From positions 124,001 to 188,000 of the forward strand of contig CAJNAR010000191.1 in NCBI GenBank assembly GCA_905220665.1: a stretch of DNA of 64,000 nt. Direction: 5' to 3'. The notes below the pieces were generated by a model, which saw only the letters and a list, made by a program, of their open reading frames with translations, was not told the DNA's origin and did no database searches. This stretch comes from Albugo candida. Its lineage: Eukaryota > Oomycota > Peronosporomycetes > Albuginales > Albuginaceae. Of the stretch, positions 11,129-21,863 are shown piece by piece; position 1 is the stretch's first letter; each line of letters starts with the position of its first letter. Made by a program: the position numbers and the translations under genes.

Positions 11129-12023
11129 TTTCGTATTGCCATGTGCTGTAAACTATTGAAGAAAACGGTAATTGAACCTGTCAAATAGTGAGGCGATGGG
11201 CTCCTATATGGAGGGATATCTAGATATGAGGGTGACAGGCGAACTCTGGCAAAAGGATTTTGAAGAGCACTGACCAAATTGGGTCTCCTTTTGCGTTCTA
11301 GGCAAGTACTCGAGTGAAGGTGCCAGTAACACGGATATTGTTACCATAGACTTCACTTTCGTTTTGATCGTGTACGGCATAATTTTGCCCATGTGCAAAG
11401 ATCAATGCTCGGTCAAGAGCTCTTCACGCTTGAAATCTATCTCTCTTATTGGCGCAATCCTCTTGTTCGTTCTCAATATGAATACGTCGTCTTAGTTATC
11501 ATGTTTGCTAGCTCAATAAGCTAACAAACACGATCGATGTATCAAATCAGCACATCATCTAGGTTGCAATAGTTCTAAGGAAACAGAGACTGTGTGCAAA
11601 TGGTAAATAAGCTAGTTTTACGTCTGAAATGATACACAAATAAAGGAACAACAGAGAGATCGAAAGATTCGTAATGTGAATGCATCAAATAGTTCATTTA
11701 AGAAACTGCAAAATCCAAATGTAACGATAGTGATTGCGAGGCAACACTCAGTTGTGTCGTATACATAACTCCCGATTCCAGTCAAATAATGATACTGAGT
11801 TGACTAAGATATTACGTGGCACAAATCGTGGTGGACTTATCAGTATACTCCATATAATCCAAGAGTGAAATCGGTGTACTTCAAAGCTAGACTGCAACTT
11901 TAATAAAGAGCCGTATACTCGGTAAAAAAACTCATATCAGATGGATCCTTCGCATGGTGGAAATCACCTCATTGCTAAGTAGTCAACCAAGATGTTCGAT
12001 ATTTTTTGTGTCTAGATTTATAA

Positions 12024-12470
12024 ATGTTCCTCATGAAGACGTCCACTAAGATGTTACCATGCTTGCAAACTACCGGTAATATCGTTTTGAAGTCAGCACA
12101 TCGAGAAGATCTCTGGCTGACAATATTGACGCTCTACCACATGCCTCCCGATTTGATAATGCTGTGCCAAAGCTATGTACATATCGAATTTTTTACCGTA
12201 TGCCCGTGTGCTGTACGCCAGACCCTTTGCACGGTATACCCAACGATGTCAAGTATATCGTATCAATATGCATCCGATGCGTGTGAAGATGACTCACTCA
12301 GCTCACATTCAAAGCGACAATGTCCTGATTTTCACATTGATTGAGGGGATGAAGTACAGTATCATAATACTGATGAACAGGATATGGCACTGATTACGCA
12401 ATTTGACGAAAATGGCGTCGAACAGATGGATGCTGAATCGATTTTACGTACCGCTTGAAGAAGGTAACGA
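12024..12470 (+). pseudogene. Decayed acidic ORF with two in-frame stops
   Basis: An open frame from 12024 reaches a TGA at 12342-12344, then continues in the same frame as acidic, protein-like sequence (DEVQYHNTDEQDMALITQFD, ENGVEQMDAESIL) to another TGA near 12456. Composition (D, E, Q rich, few hydrophobic runs) looks coding on both sides of the first stop. No family is recognised. It may be a dead gene, or exons whose junctions I did not find. Confidence 0.35.
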
Positions 12471-13101
12471 CGCTGCGATGCTTCCGGGACTGGCAATCCA
12501 ATGCTCCTAGTGATTCTTCAAAACGAAAAAGAGACGAGGAAGGTGGTGGCAGCCAAGCGGGTGATCAGATTCGCACACGATGAACATGCAGAAGGGAAAC
12601 GCAATGAATCAAGAAAGACTCAAGACATTCAATATACAGAAATGTATTTGCCACTTGTTCAGGAAGATTTTGTGATGTTACACGGCATTGTTATCATGGA
12701 TTTCTGATGGAAGAGATCAGCATCCAACAAGCTACGCGGACTAGAAAGGAAAGCACACTGAGATCAGCAGCCTGAAGTGGATTTTTGCACGGATACAACC
12801 AATCAGCTGCAAAAACAATAGATAAGCAAGCATCCAATTTCCAAGATACGCGAATGCGTGTGGCTCCCTCCGTGCTGCTGCTGGTCTCAAAACTCTCTCG
12901 TCCTTCACGCATGTCTCATTTTTGAATAAAAGTGTATATCGCTAACTGTCAAGTTGTTTTCTATAGCATCAATACTATTTATCTATGAATCTGCATTCTT
13001 GACATATGATAGACCTCTACTAAAAGTTCCATATCACCGGCATATTCTGTTGTCAAGGCAGCGCCTCGATCAGCCGACACATACCGGTAGGTACCCGGTT
13101 A

Positions 13102-13127
13102 AAGCAGTCATGAAGTGATGACTGCTT
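13102..13127. other. Perfect 10-bp stem hairpin
   Basis: AAGCAGTCAT, six-base loop GAAGTG, then ATGACTGCTT: a perfect inverted repeat in a slightly GC-rich 250-bp patch. It could be a transposon or LTR structure, or chance. Confidence 0.4.
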
Positions 13128-13667
13128 GAAATTGTCAGCTCCAAGAGCGGTCAAAGATGGGCATCGACGTGGCAGTCGCTGATTGGAGATGGTAACTCAG
13201 GATTAAGTAGGGAGTCCAATAGCAGAAGGCTTAGAGTAGCAACAGAGTTGACGAACTTAGGACCTTGATAAGTTTGTTTCTTACCATCAAGTGCTCAAGC
13301 GACCTTTTTCTTTATATTCGACCTGCCGCTACTTTTGGATCTCACTGTACACGCTGCCACCAGATTTAAATCTAAAAATAGTTCTTCCGCATTATGAGTT
13401 GCACTCATCAATGAGTACATCTCATTTTGCGTACCCTTTGCATCAATTTAATCACTGCAAAAGACACCCAAAATGAGATATACTCGTCGATTTCAACTCA
13501 TCTGCCGATTTCGCTTCCAATCGCTCGGAAAGCGCCACTTTTTTTAAACCGACTATGTCTCCAATCAGCATCGAGAATTATGCGAAGAGACTTGCAAGAT
13601 GAGGTCGATAAGTGTCGATATTCTTTCTTTTCTTTGACTAAAGCGAAGCACTAACTATTTTACGAAA

Positions 13668-14728
13668 ATGCAGCGACAAAGAGTAACTACGACGGCCAAC
13701 GTGTCCCCAAGAAACAGACCAATGCAAAATGCGACAACGTCAACTCTGAAGCGCGTCGGCGGAGAGTATGTGGTGCGACCACCACCGAAACGTCAGCGCC
13801 ACAACACCGACAGAGCTCAAATCAACCACGTCCGATTCAACAGCGCGTCATTCCAGCCACAACGGCAACAGCCCGACCCAATGAGACAAGAAAACGACGA
13901 CAAGAAACGTGAGTCACGTCGCGAATCCCAGCAGAACACGGATGGTAACACCCACAAACGAACCAACAGGCTCAAATGTGCGAGCATCACCGGCGGTGAC
14001 TCGTACGAACGGCTCAATTATGCGTGCGGGCGCAGCAGCGGCTTCGGGAGCGCGAGCAAAAGTTCCTCCTGAATCGACAGCGAATCGGAATGCCGTCGCG
14101 CGTGCACCAACATCAGCAAACCGGTCACGTCAGCCAGCTCGACCCGCTCAAGAATGAAAACGAGCAGCTGTCGCGCTCATTGAATGAAGAAGCAGCCCTG
14201 CTGGAAGATGCAAAGATCGAGATCAGCGGACTCAACATGAAAGTTGTGGATCTCGAAGCCTGGCTGCAGAACATTCGTAAACAGCTCGGCGGAAAAGGCA
14301 ACGGAAATGCAACATGCGTACGAAAAGTGCGCCACTGGAGCGCTGAAATCGAAACTCACAGTTGGGAATTTCTAGAAACTCCGGTAACAAAAACATCCCA
14401 GCTACAAGATACCAGGAAAACGATACTTTTTTTCGAATGTACCGTTTAAAGCTTGGAAAAGCGACCTAACAGCGTCAAGGATACGGTGCAGTGTCCATCG
14501 GCGACAGCAGAAACGGAAAGAGATGGCAAAACGGCGGATTTCGCGACTTTAGAAACCGACAACATCGAAGTGGATGAAGGCGAAAAAGTGGATCAAGATC
14601 TATTGCAAGCGCTGACAAGGGAATTGAAGCATTGGACCGAGGGACAAGGTCTAGTCGGCGATCCTAACGGGGAAGGTGAAGACTCGCACAACGGTTCTGG
14701 AAAAATGCTTTCGGATAAGACCAGGTGA
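13668..14728 (+). pseudogene. Low-complexity and coiled-coil ORF fragments
   Basis: Three overlapping open frames on the plus strand: 13668-14072 (basic, P/Q/R/N rich), 14024-14449 (a clear heptad coiled coil around ENEQLSRSLNEEAALLEDAK), and 14453-14728 (acidic, ending KMLSDKTR). They lie in shifted frames and I could not join them with convincing introns, so this is either a frameshifted dead gene or an unusual multi-exon gene. Codons are more GC-rich than in the neighbours. A coiled-coil tether or kinesin-tail type protein is possible but not shown. Confidence 0.4.
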
Positions 14729-14820
14729 AAGCTATGCGATTGTTTTGAGAAGAATTCCGAACTGTGAAAGGAATTGTATGCAATTAAGAGTGGAAGATGA
14801 TTCGCACCAAGCACATGCAT

Positions 14821-14996
14821 CTAATGGCCTCATTACGCCATTGTAGATGATGTAGACAACGCGTCAATTGGAACCCGATCACTGTCATGGATGACCTCGT
14901 TACGTCATCTATGGGTGAGTTTTGGAAGGATGTCGGATGACCTCATGACGTTATTGGATGTGGATGTGCTGGAACGATTTTCGATGACCTCATTAC
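14821..14996. repeat. Degenerate repeats of ATGACCTCATTACGTCAT, left part
   Basis: Imperfect copies of an 18-bp core spaced 40-70 bp: near 14825 (GGCCTCATTACGCCAT), 14883 (GATGACCTCGTTACGTCATC), 14935 (GATGACCTCATGACGTTATT) and 14982 (GATGACCTCATTAC, cut by Copia-1). The core contains TTACGTCA, which resembles a CRE/ATF half-palindrome. The cluster resumes after the retrotransposon. Confidence 0.6.
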
Positions 14997-15159
14997 TGTT
15001 GAAACGTACACTGGTTGAAGCACCGAGTGTGCAGTACACACACGACATGCGAAACGACGCCTATGAGGTATGACACATAATTAAAGAGGTAGTGATTAGT
15101 GGCCCCTAGGAGACTGTTAAACTTGATATTATACTTCCCCTTTTGACCGAAAACTAACA
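14997..15159 (+). repeat. 5' LTR of Copia-1
   Basis: 163 bp from TGTTGAAACG to AAAACTAACA. It matches 19456-19618 along its whole length, with scattered substitutions and small indels. Confidence 0.93.
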
Positions 15160-15198
15160 GGTTATGACCCAAAAACGTTTGGTGGCAACAGCGACAAG

Positions 15199-18100
15199 AT
15201 GAAGAAGCCGGACGACTTGCTCGGGAACGGAAACTACTTCCATTGGGAATTTAGCATGAAGATGACTCTAGCACGCAAGGGACTACTGAATTATATAATG
15301 GAAATGAAGTCAGAGGACGAGCCGGATGCGGATTGGAGAGTCAAAGACATGAAAGCGTTGCGATTGTCGCACAAGGAATCGAAGTGGAGCATCAGTCAAA
15401 GATTCGTCATGCGAGGAAAACCAAGGAAGTATGGGATTTACTTGGGGAATATTACAACAAGCACAATCTTCAGAACAGAATAGCTTTAACCCGAAGACTG
15501 CATGAGTTTCGCATGGAAGAAGGGAGCAATATGGCTAGCCATACAGATCGGTTTGACGAGCTCACACTGAGCATGGAAGCAGTCGGAGAAACGATGGATG
15601 AAGGAAGGAAGCTCACGATTTTGCTCGGAAGCTTGCCTGCCGAATACGAACTACTTGTCATAGTACTGGACAATTCAGTTGGACTAACACTGATGGACGC
15701 AAATGAAAAGTTGTTAAAGGAGCACGACAAAAAACAGCAACGAGAGACCTCGGAGGGTGCATTTCGTGTACGACACGGCCAAGGAAGAGGACGGACAATG
15801 CGCCCACAACAAACTACAAATGAAGATTTTAAGAAGAAAAGGAAATTTCGTGGAAGGTGCCACAAGAAATATGAGTGCAAGATACAGCATGCGACGGACG
15901 AGAATGAAATTGCATTTACAGTCCATGATGGTACCAAACAAGGTTGGTTGTTGGATAGCGGAGCCTCGTCACATATGACACCGGCAAAAGAAGATTTTTC
16001 CGAATATTATGCGTTGGAGAATCCAATTGAAGTCCGTATTGCAGACGGAGCTAAGATAAAAGCAATTAGGAGAGGGAAAATTAGATTTCGTTGCAGGAGT
16101 GGTACAATGGTGACGGTGAAGGGAGTATTACACATACCCAATCTGGATAGACGGTTACTATCAGTTCCAAAGATAGCCCAACATGGACTAGACATGCGGT
16201 TCGGTGCAAATTAATGCGACATTTCAAAGGAAATGACCTGGTGGTGTCAGAGAAGCGCGAAGGGAACGTGTACACCCTCATCGTGGAACATGAGCGAGCC
16301 TTGGTTGTTGATCTCAATAATGCTGAGAGCAAGTGGGAGCTAGGGCATGCCAGAATGGGCCATCCAAGTCACACAATATACGATAAAACACAGCAGTCGA
16401 CTGAACGTTTACCAAGAATGTAGGACAAAGATGGAAATTTGTGCAGTGGATGCCTTCAAGGAAAGAGGACAGTGGCAAGATTCCTTGAGGAGTCAAAGAC
16501 GAAGACTACGCAAACATTACAATTATTTCACTCAGATGTCATGGGACTCATGAAGACCAAAACTCCTTGTGGATACCGATTTATGCTGTCATTTATTGAT
16601 GACTTCTCCACATTTGTGAACGTATCCTTCTTAAAGACCAAAAGCGAGGTGACAACAAAGTTCATCGAGTACAAAGTAGAAATGGAACTACAGTGAGGAA
16701 CGAGAATTGAAGCTACACGCACGGACAATGGAGGAGAATTCAAGAACAAGAGGTTCGAGGAATTTTGCCGGATAAATGGAATCATTCACCAGACAACACT
16801 AACTCACAGCCCACAGCAAAACGGACTTGCAGAGCGAATGAACATGGACCATCACGGAAAAAGCGAGAAGCATGTTGACCTACAAGGGTGCTGCACAGAC
16901 TTGGTGGGCTGAAGCGATAAATAACGCGGTTCACCTGATCAATCGAGCAACAAGCGGCCAATCCATGAATACGATTCCAATCGAGATGTGTTCCAAGACA
17001 AAGCCGCAAATACAATACCTACGGGTATTTGTATCGCTCGTATATGCTCACATTAACGAAACTAAGCACACGAAGTTTGACGCGAAGAGCTTCCGTTGCA
17101 TGCTACTGGGATATGCCACAAATACAAAAGGCTATAAAGTTTACGATCTGGAGACACAAACGGTTCAGACAAGCAGAACGATTACACTTGACGAACGCGA
17201 AGTTGACAGTATCTACGAGGGAAACGTGTCAAATAATACAGTGAATAGTACCACAGCAATTCCTTACAGAGATGATGCGGACGATGATTTGCATTATGGA
17301 ATGCAAAATAGTGGAAACGGAGATGTTGAAATGAAAGACGAACACGAAGACGATGACGTCGAGATGGACAAACAGATGAGTGACATTGGACCTGAAGATG
17401 AAAGTGTAAGTCCCTGGCCGGGCTGTCACCAATCTCATAGAAATTAGTCACAACAGCCCATGCACCAGCCTCGACCGATTCAAGATGGGTTTTGCCAGCA
17501 AGAAGGAGCACTCAGTCAAACGACGGGTAGCCAGATGATCATTCAACAAGAGATAACTCGAAGACCCGATATGAAACGGAACCGACGTCTTCTTACCGAC
17601 AAAACCAGTGGGAGATGAATACGATATTGCACATATTGAACACCAGCCCATAATGATGATTGGTGCTGATAGTGCTGACAGCCATATTGATGACAGCATC
17701 GTCGTGTACAATAACAATATTTAGTCAATCGACAAAGATGATAACGAAGCTCCATCCAAGAGATCTAGACTGGATAGCGACACGTCGTTGATGGTAGAAG
17801 TCGCAATGGTTACGCAAAACATCCCAGGATCGTACGAAGATGCAACCACCAGAGATGAAAAAGACCAGTGGGCTAAAGCAATCAAGAACGAATTCGTTGC
17901 ACACAAGCGCAAGAACACGTGGTCAATTGTGCAACGAAAACCAGGAATAAAGACCACTGGAACTAAGTGTGTCTGGTTCAAGAAGGAGACAGGCCCGACA
18001 CTGCGCGACGAAGCGAGATTGGTTGCGCTGGGATTTTTACAACATCACGGAGTCGATTTCTTCGAGACATATGCTGCTGTCACGAGCATCAACTCGATTA

Positions 18101-19461
18101 TAATACTTCTATCAACGTGCTGTGCAATCGCATACATCATTGAACAAATTAATGTGGACACAGCGTATTTGAACGCAGAAATTCAAGAAGAAGTCTACTT
18201 GGAAGTACCAAAGGGACTCAACATTGGCAATGAATATGTTTGAATCTGAATCGTGGTTTATATGGACTATAGCAAGCCGCACATGCGTGGAACTCAACCA
18301 TTCACAGTGTATTGAAAAAACTGAAATTTATAGCATGTGGTGCTGATCGATGCGTCTACAAGAAGAAGGATCGTGACGGATGGATTTACTTGTGTCTTTA
18401 CGTAACGATATGATCGTAGCAGCTAAATCAAGCGAGACCGTGAGGAAGTGAAGATTCAAATTTTACAACGATTTCAGAGTAAAGACCTTGGGCCAGTAAA
18501 ATACCTCCTGTGTATGAAGATATATTACTACCAAGAGGAGCGAGCCATGTCGATCACACATAAGAATTATTTGGCAACGACCGCAGAAATATCAAACAGA
18601 ATCATAATCGTACTGTAAAGTATCCATGTGATCCAGGCACTAGACTTCAAAAAAACGACAGTCCGACGACGAAAGAAGAAAAGAACTCATGAACCGCACA
18701 CCCTATCGCCAACTTCTTGGGTGGTTGCAGTATGTCTCAACTTGCACACGGCCGGATATGGTATTCGCTGTGAGTCAACTTGGCCGTTTTGCATCCAACC
18801 CTGGATCGAAGAGTTGGAAAGCAGCTATCAAACTGTTAATATACTTAAAATCGACGGCGACATTCGGAATACACTACACCTTCAAGAGGACTCCAAACCA
18901 ACTGTCTGCATACTTTAATGCAGATTGGGAAAACAACTTGGATGACCGCAGGTCTGTGAGTGGTATATTAACAATACGGAATTGGGGACCAGTTGCATCC
19001 AAGTCGGAGTACCAACGTACAGTGGCTTTGAGTACCTTAGAAGCTGAGTACATGGCAATGAGGATGTGTACACAGGACGTACTAGTGGTCAAGAGAAATG
19101 CTTTCTGACCTGGGGTTTGAACAGAAGAATCCAACAATTGTTTGTGAAGATAACCAAGGAGCTATTGCGCTTGCCACGAATCCAAGATATCATGCACGAA
19201 CGAAGCATGTGGATGTTCGTTATCACTTTATCCGTGAGAAGATAACGACAGGGTTGATAGAAGTGATGTACAGTGGTGCATTACGTGCAGAGATTCCGTT
19301 GGGCGGAAGTGGGTGCGGCAGCGGGCATTAGCGCAGACAAGGAAACGAAGTATCAACTAGCGGACATTCTGACGAAAGCACTGGGAATAAAACGAATACA
19401 TTCCATTCGTGATGCAATGGGTATCAAGACAGCGGGGAACTACATTGAGTGGGAGTGTTAA
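15199..19461 (+). pseudogene. Copia-1 gag-pol remnant
   Basis: Starts MKKPDDLLGNGNYFHWEFSM, a Gag retrotran domain, with a frame change near 15340. The protease motif LLDSGASSHM is at about 15950. The frame stops at 16212; the integrase zinc region has H-RMGH and CSGC, and the integrase core has HSDVMG and TDNGGEF...HSPQQNGLAER (16480-16860), with a stop at 16694. RT runs from 17788 with AINVDTAYLNAEIQEEVYLEV-type blocks and stops at 18241. RNase H reads TRPDMVFAVSQLGRF, ALSTLEAEYMAM, EDNQGAIALA and NPRYHARTKHVDV (18690-19330). The Gag zinc knuckle is absent. One base is missing in the RT catalytic YVDD codons at about 18400-18406. The reading frame is broken at least eight times, so it cannot be autonomous. 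Confidence 0.93.
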
Positions 19462-19618
19462 AACGTACACTGTAGTTGAAGCACCGAGTGTGCAGTACAC
19501 ACGACATACGAAACGACGACTATGAGGTATGACACATGATTCGAGAGGTAGTAATTAGTGGCCCGTAGGAGATTTTTAAAATTGATAATACACTTCCCCT
19601 TTTGACCTAAAACTAACA
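19456..19618 (+). repeat. 3' LTR of Copia-1
   Basis: 163 bp, TGTTAAAACG to AAAACTAACA, partner of 14997-15159, followed by the target duplicate ATTAC. Confidence 0.93.
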
Positions 19619-19690
19619 ATTACGTCATTGGAGCCAAGCGCTGGAGGGTTATTGATGATCTCATTACGTCATCACAGATTTAGCTTTTGA
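19619..19690. repeat. Degenerate ATGACCTCATTACGTCAT repeats, right part
   Basis: Continues the cluster interrupted by Copia-1: ATTACGTCATTGG, then GATGATCTCATTACGTCATC about 40 bp later. Together with 14821-14996 this makes at least five copies before the insertion. Confidence 0.6.
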
Positions 19691-20490
19691 ACAGCATGCC
19701 ATCAAGTGTGAGTAGTTAAATGTAATTAATATAAGTCATTTTGTCGTATTTGTAGTTGTTTTCATTCCTTTTGCACAAAAGTTGTTTCTAACATTTCTTC
19801 ATTACATTATAGGTTTTTAAAATAAAAAGTGTATTGCGGTAGTAGCCTACATAAGTAGTTTGCATCACATATATGCCTGCCTGGTCTGCATTGCTTCACT
19901 GATTGCGAACAAAGGACAGCTCTTTTTCAAACATCGCACATAGAAACCGGTTTGCGCACTTGAACTATTTATGGTGGATTTACATATAAATTGGCACAGG
20001 AAATAACGAAAATAATATGTTTTGTCCATTTCAACGTTATTGTATTTAGGTATCCTACATTCTGCAACGTAATTGAGCCAATCTTGCTCAAAAAGATGCA
20101 ATTCTGAGAGATTAGAGTTAAGAGTGCATTGTGTGACAAGGACTCACACAAATGCAACTGAAAAAAGGAAAAGGACACGAGAGATACGAATGATAGGAAT
20201 AGAGAGAGGAATCAACGCACTCAATTGGATGCGAGAATGAGGGTAGATCATGGAGATAAATTATCATCAATCACTGGCTTTGCGTACCATGCATCTTTAC
20301 TGAATCAAATGGCATAGCTCATTTCTTGTGTAGTTTATGGGTCTCTTTATAAACAGTTTCGCAAAATCAAGAGGCACAACTCGATTTACATGATTATCTT
20401 GATGTTTGACCTCTATACACAAGTACGTAGAATTTTGTTCGCGACCATTGTGTTCAAATGCATTCGATCGGAATGTCTACCATTTCGTGA
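19691..20490. other. Intergenic, nothing recognised
   Basis: AT-rich, with only short frames on either strand and no repeats shared with the rest of the window that I could see. Confidence 0.4.
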
Positions 20491-20964
20491 ATGACAATTT
20501 TATATCCGACAAACGTTGTATTGTCTGCTCTAGTCGGTCAATTATCTAGCTCTTTCTTCTGCTTTTCCATCTCTTGGCTACCTCGAATCCTTCTACAGCA
20601 TATACAACACAATATTCCAACATATTGTACTTATCTGTATTTCGAACCTTCCGACGGTCACGTCTTAGATACTTCACCGACCATTACAGTACTTGTCGGT
20701 ATTTCGAAAGGATATGCCGCCAAAGGAGCGGTCGCTATGCTTATTGACACACTTGAATGTCAATCAGTCGATGGAAACAGCTGGAAAACATTACCCGACA
20801 ACTTGAAGGGGTACGAGAAATTACAAAAGGACATCGCCAAAGCGAAGGCCAAATATAGTGTGATAATACCCAAATGCGTAGCTCTAGACCCCTGCGCTAT
20901 CAGAAATTGTCTGGGGGTGGAAGATCAAGCTGGAATGGTTGTCTGCTCGTTTGAAAGTGGCTGA
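20491..20964 (+). CDS. Hypothetical protein, 157 aa, possible secreted or membrane-anchored
   Basis: Single ORF from a true ATG. A hydrophobic N-terminus (residues about 8-38, VVLSALVGQLSSSFFCFSIS and onward) could be a signal anchor. The rest is a soluble, balanced sequence with four spaced cysteines near the end (CVALDPCAIRNCLG, VVCSFESG). No family is recognised, and no RxLR or CHxC motif is present. A lineage-specific protein is possible, but so is a chance ORF. Confidence 0.35.
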   Translation: MTILYPTNVVLSALVGQLSSSFFCFSISWLPRILLQHIQHNIPTYCTYLYFEPSDGHVLDTSPTITVLVGISKGYAAKGAVAMLIDTLECQSVDGNSWKTLPDNLKGYEKLQKDIAKAKAKYSVIIPKCVALDPCAIRNCLGVEDQAGMVVCSFESG

Positions 20965-21863
20965 ACCAAATGTAACATCGAGAGCACGGTTCTCCATCAT
21001 TTTGAAAACATGACAAGCACTGATGAGAATTCCACGACTCAGATTCTTTCATTATTTGTTGAATCATAGAAATCCGATCGTGTACGAATGTTTTGACCAA
21101 CAGGACATTGGTTAAAGGGCCAAATTATCTGGGGTATTTTGCAGCTTGTCCTCGCGAGTGAGGAGATATGCTATGATCTTGCTCCTAGTCGTTAGCCCTT
21201 ACTAAAGGCCTATCTGCAAGTACTTGACTGGTATTTGCCAGGCATCACGTGCTTGATGTCGATCGTGCTTGGCTAATCCTTGTGATCGTCCACTTTTGTT
21301 CTTATTGTCGACAGATGTAAATAAACCATATGCTAGTGCTTGTGTTGCCATGCAATCGCTACTGTTTTCCATCTTCGCTTTTGGACTAATCACAATATCT
21401 TCGTAATTTCAAACAGTCGACATTTATTAGCGAGTGGCTACTTGTCTCATTCACATTCTTCAGCTCCGTCGTCTTGTCTGCTAGCAGGCATACCGATTCG
21501 CCATTTATCGTAAAGTAGCCTGTTTGACATACTACGAGACTACTGCACGACAAGGCCACCACCAAGTTGCTGCTTTCGTCGACGGTGCCACTCGTGATGC
21601 TGTTTTGCTCCCGCTTCCAAGAATTCTTTGTCAAAAGAGTCCGTAGCAGAAAGGATAGATGCCGGTACCCACAAATAAACACATTATCTACTGGACGAGA
21701 AGCGCACTCTTCAGTTCTATAGATGCAGCAATGAAAAAGCTATCGGATCGATTTGCAAGTACCGTGTCTTCGCATAATAGCACGCACATTGTTGTCTTTT
21801 TTCATCCAATCTAATTAGTAGAAAATACATACTCGATTATACGATTGGCTGTCATTCGCCATA
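20965..21863. other. Intergenic, with degenerate minus-strand frames
   Basis: Holds two adjoining minus-strand open frames at 21682-21386 and 21393-21202 (one listed below) and the UTP4 promoter in the last 150 bp. Nothing else is recognised. Confidence 0.4.
21202..21682 (-). pseudogene. Degenerate Cys-containing ORF pair
   Basis: Minus-strand frames 21682-21386 and 21393-21202 overlap by a few bases in different phases, as if one frame had shifted. The first contains a Cys-spaced, serine/threonine-rich stretch (ALSCSSLVVCQTGYF, GESVCLLADK) and has no in-frame ATG. It could be a dead extracellular protein gene or an unrecognised spliced gene. Confidence 0.25.

Larger units (their letters stand above)
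11129..13667. other. Gene-poor AT-rich region
   Basis: 2.5 kb without a confident gene. It contains a broken open frame at 12024-12470 and a short hairpin at 13102-13127, both listed separately. Around 13050-13290 the sequence is more GC-rich and starts TGTCAAGG; it could be a solo LTR, but no second copy or target duplication was found. Nothing else is seen. Confidence 0.5.
14997..19618 (+). mobile_element. Copia-1, Ty1/Copia LTR retrotransposon (4622 bp)
   Basis: Two 163-bp LTRs (14997-15159 and 19456-19618) begin TGTT and end AACA. They are flanked by the perfect 5-bp target duplication ATTAC (14992-14996 and 19619-19623). Removing the element and one ATTAC restores GATGACCTCATTACGTCATTGG, a copy of the local repeat. 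Directly after the 5' LTR, GGTTATGACCC is a primer-binding site like that of Drosophila copia. A short purine tract GTGGGAG precedes the 3' LTR. Domain order Gag, protease, integrase, RT, RNase H is that of Ty1/Copia. The LTRs differ at roughly twenty positions including indels, so the insertion is not very recent. Confidence 0.95.

Noticed and set aside
13050..13290. Solo LTR
   Set aside because: TGTCAAGG start is suggestive, but no CA end with flanking duplication and no second copy were found.
15470..15937. Minus-strand ORF of 155 codons
   Set aside because: Antisense shadow of Copia-1 Gag; serine-rich composition is that of the reverse strand.
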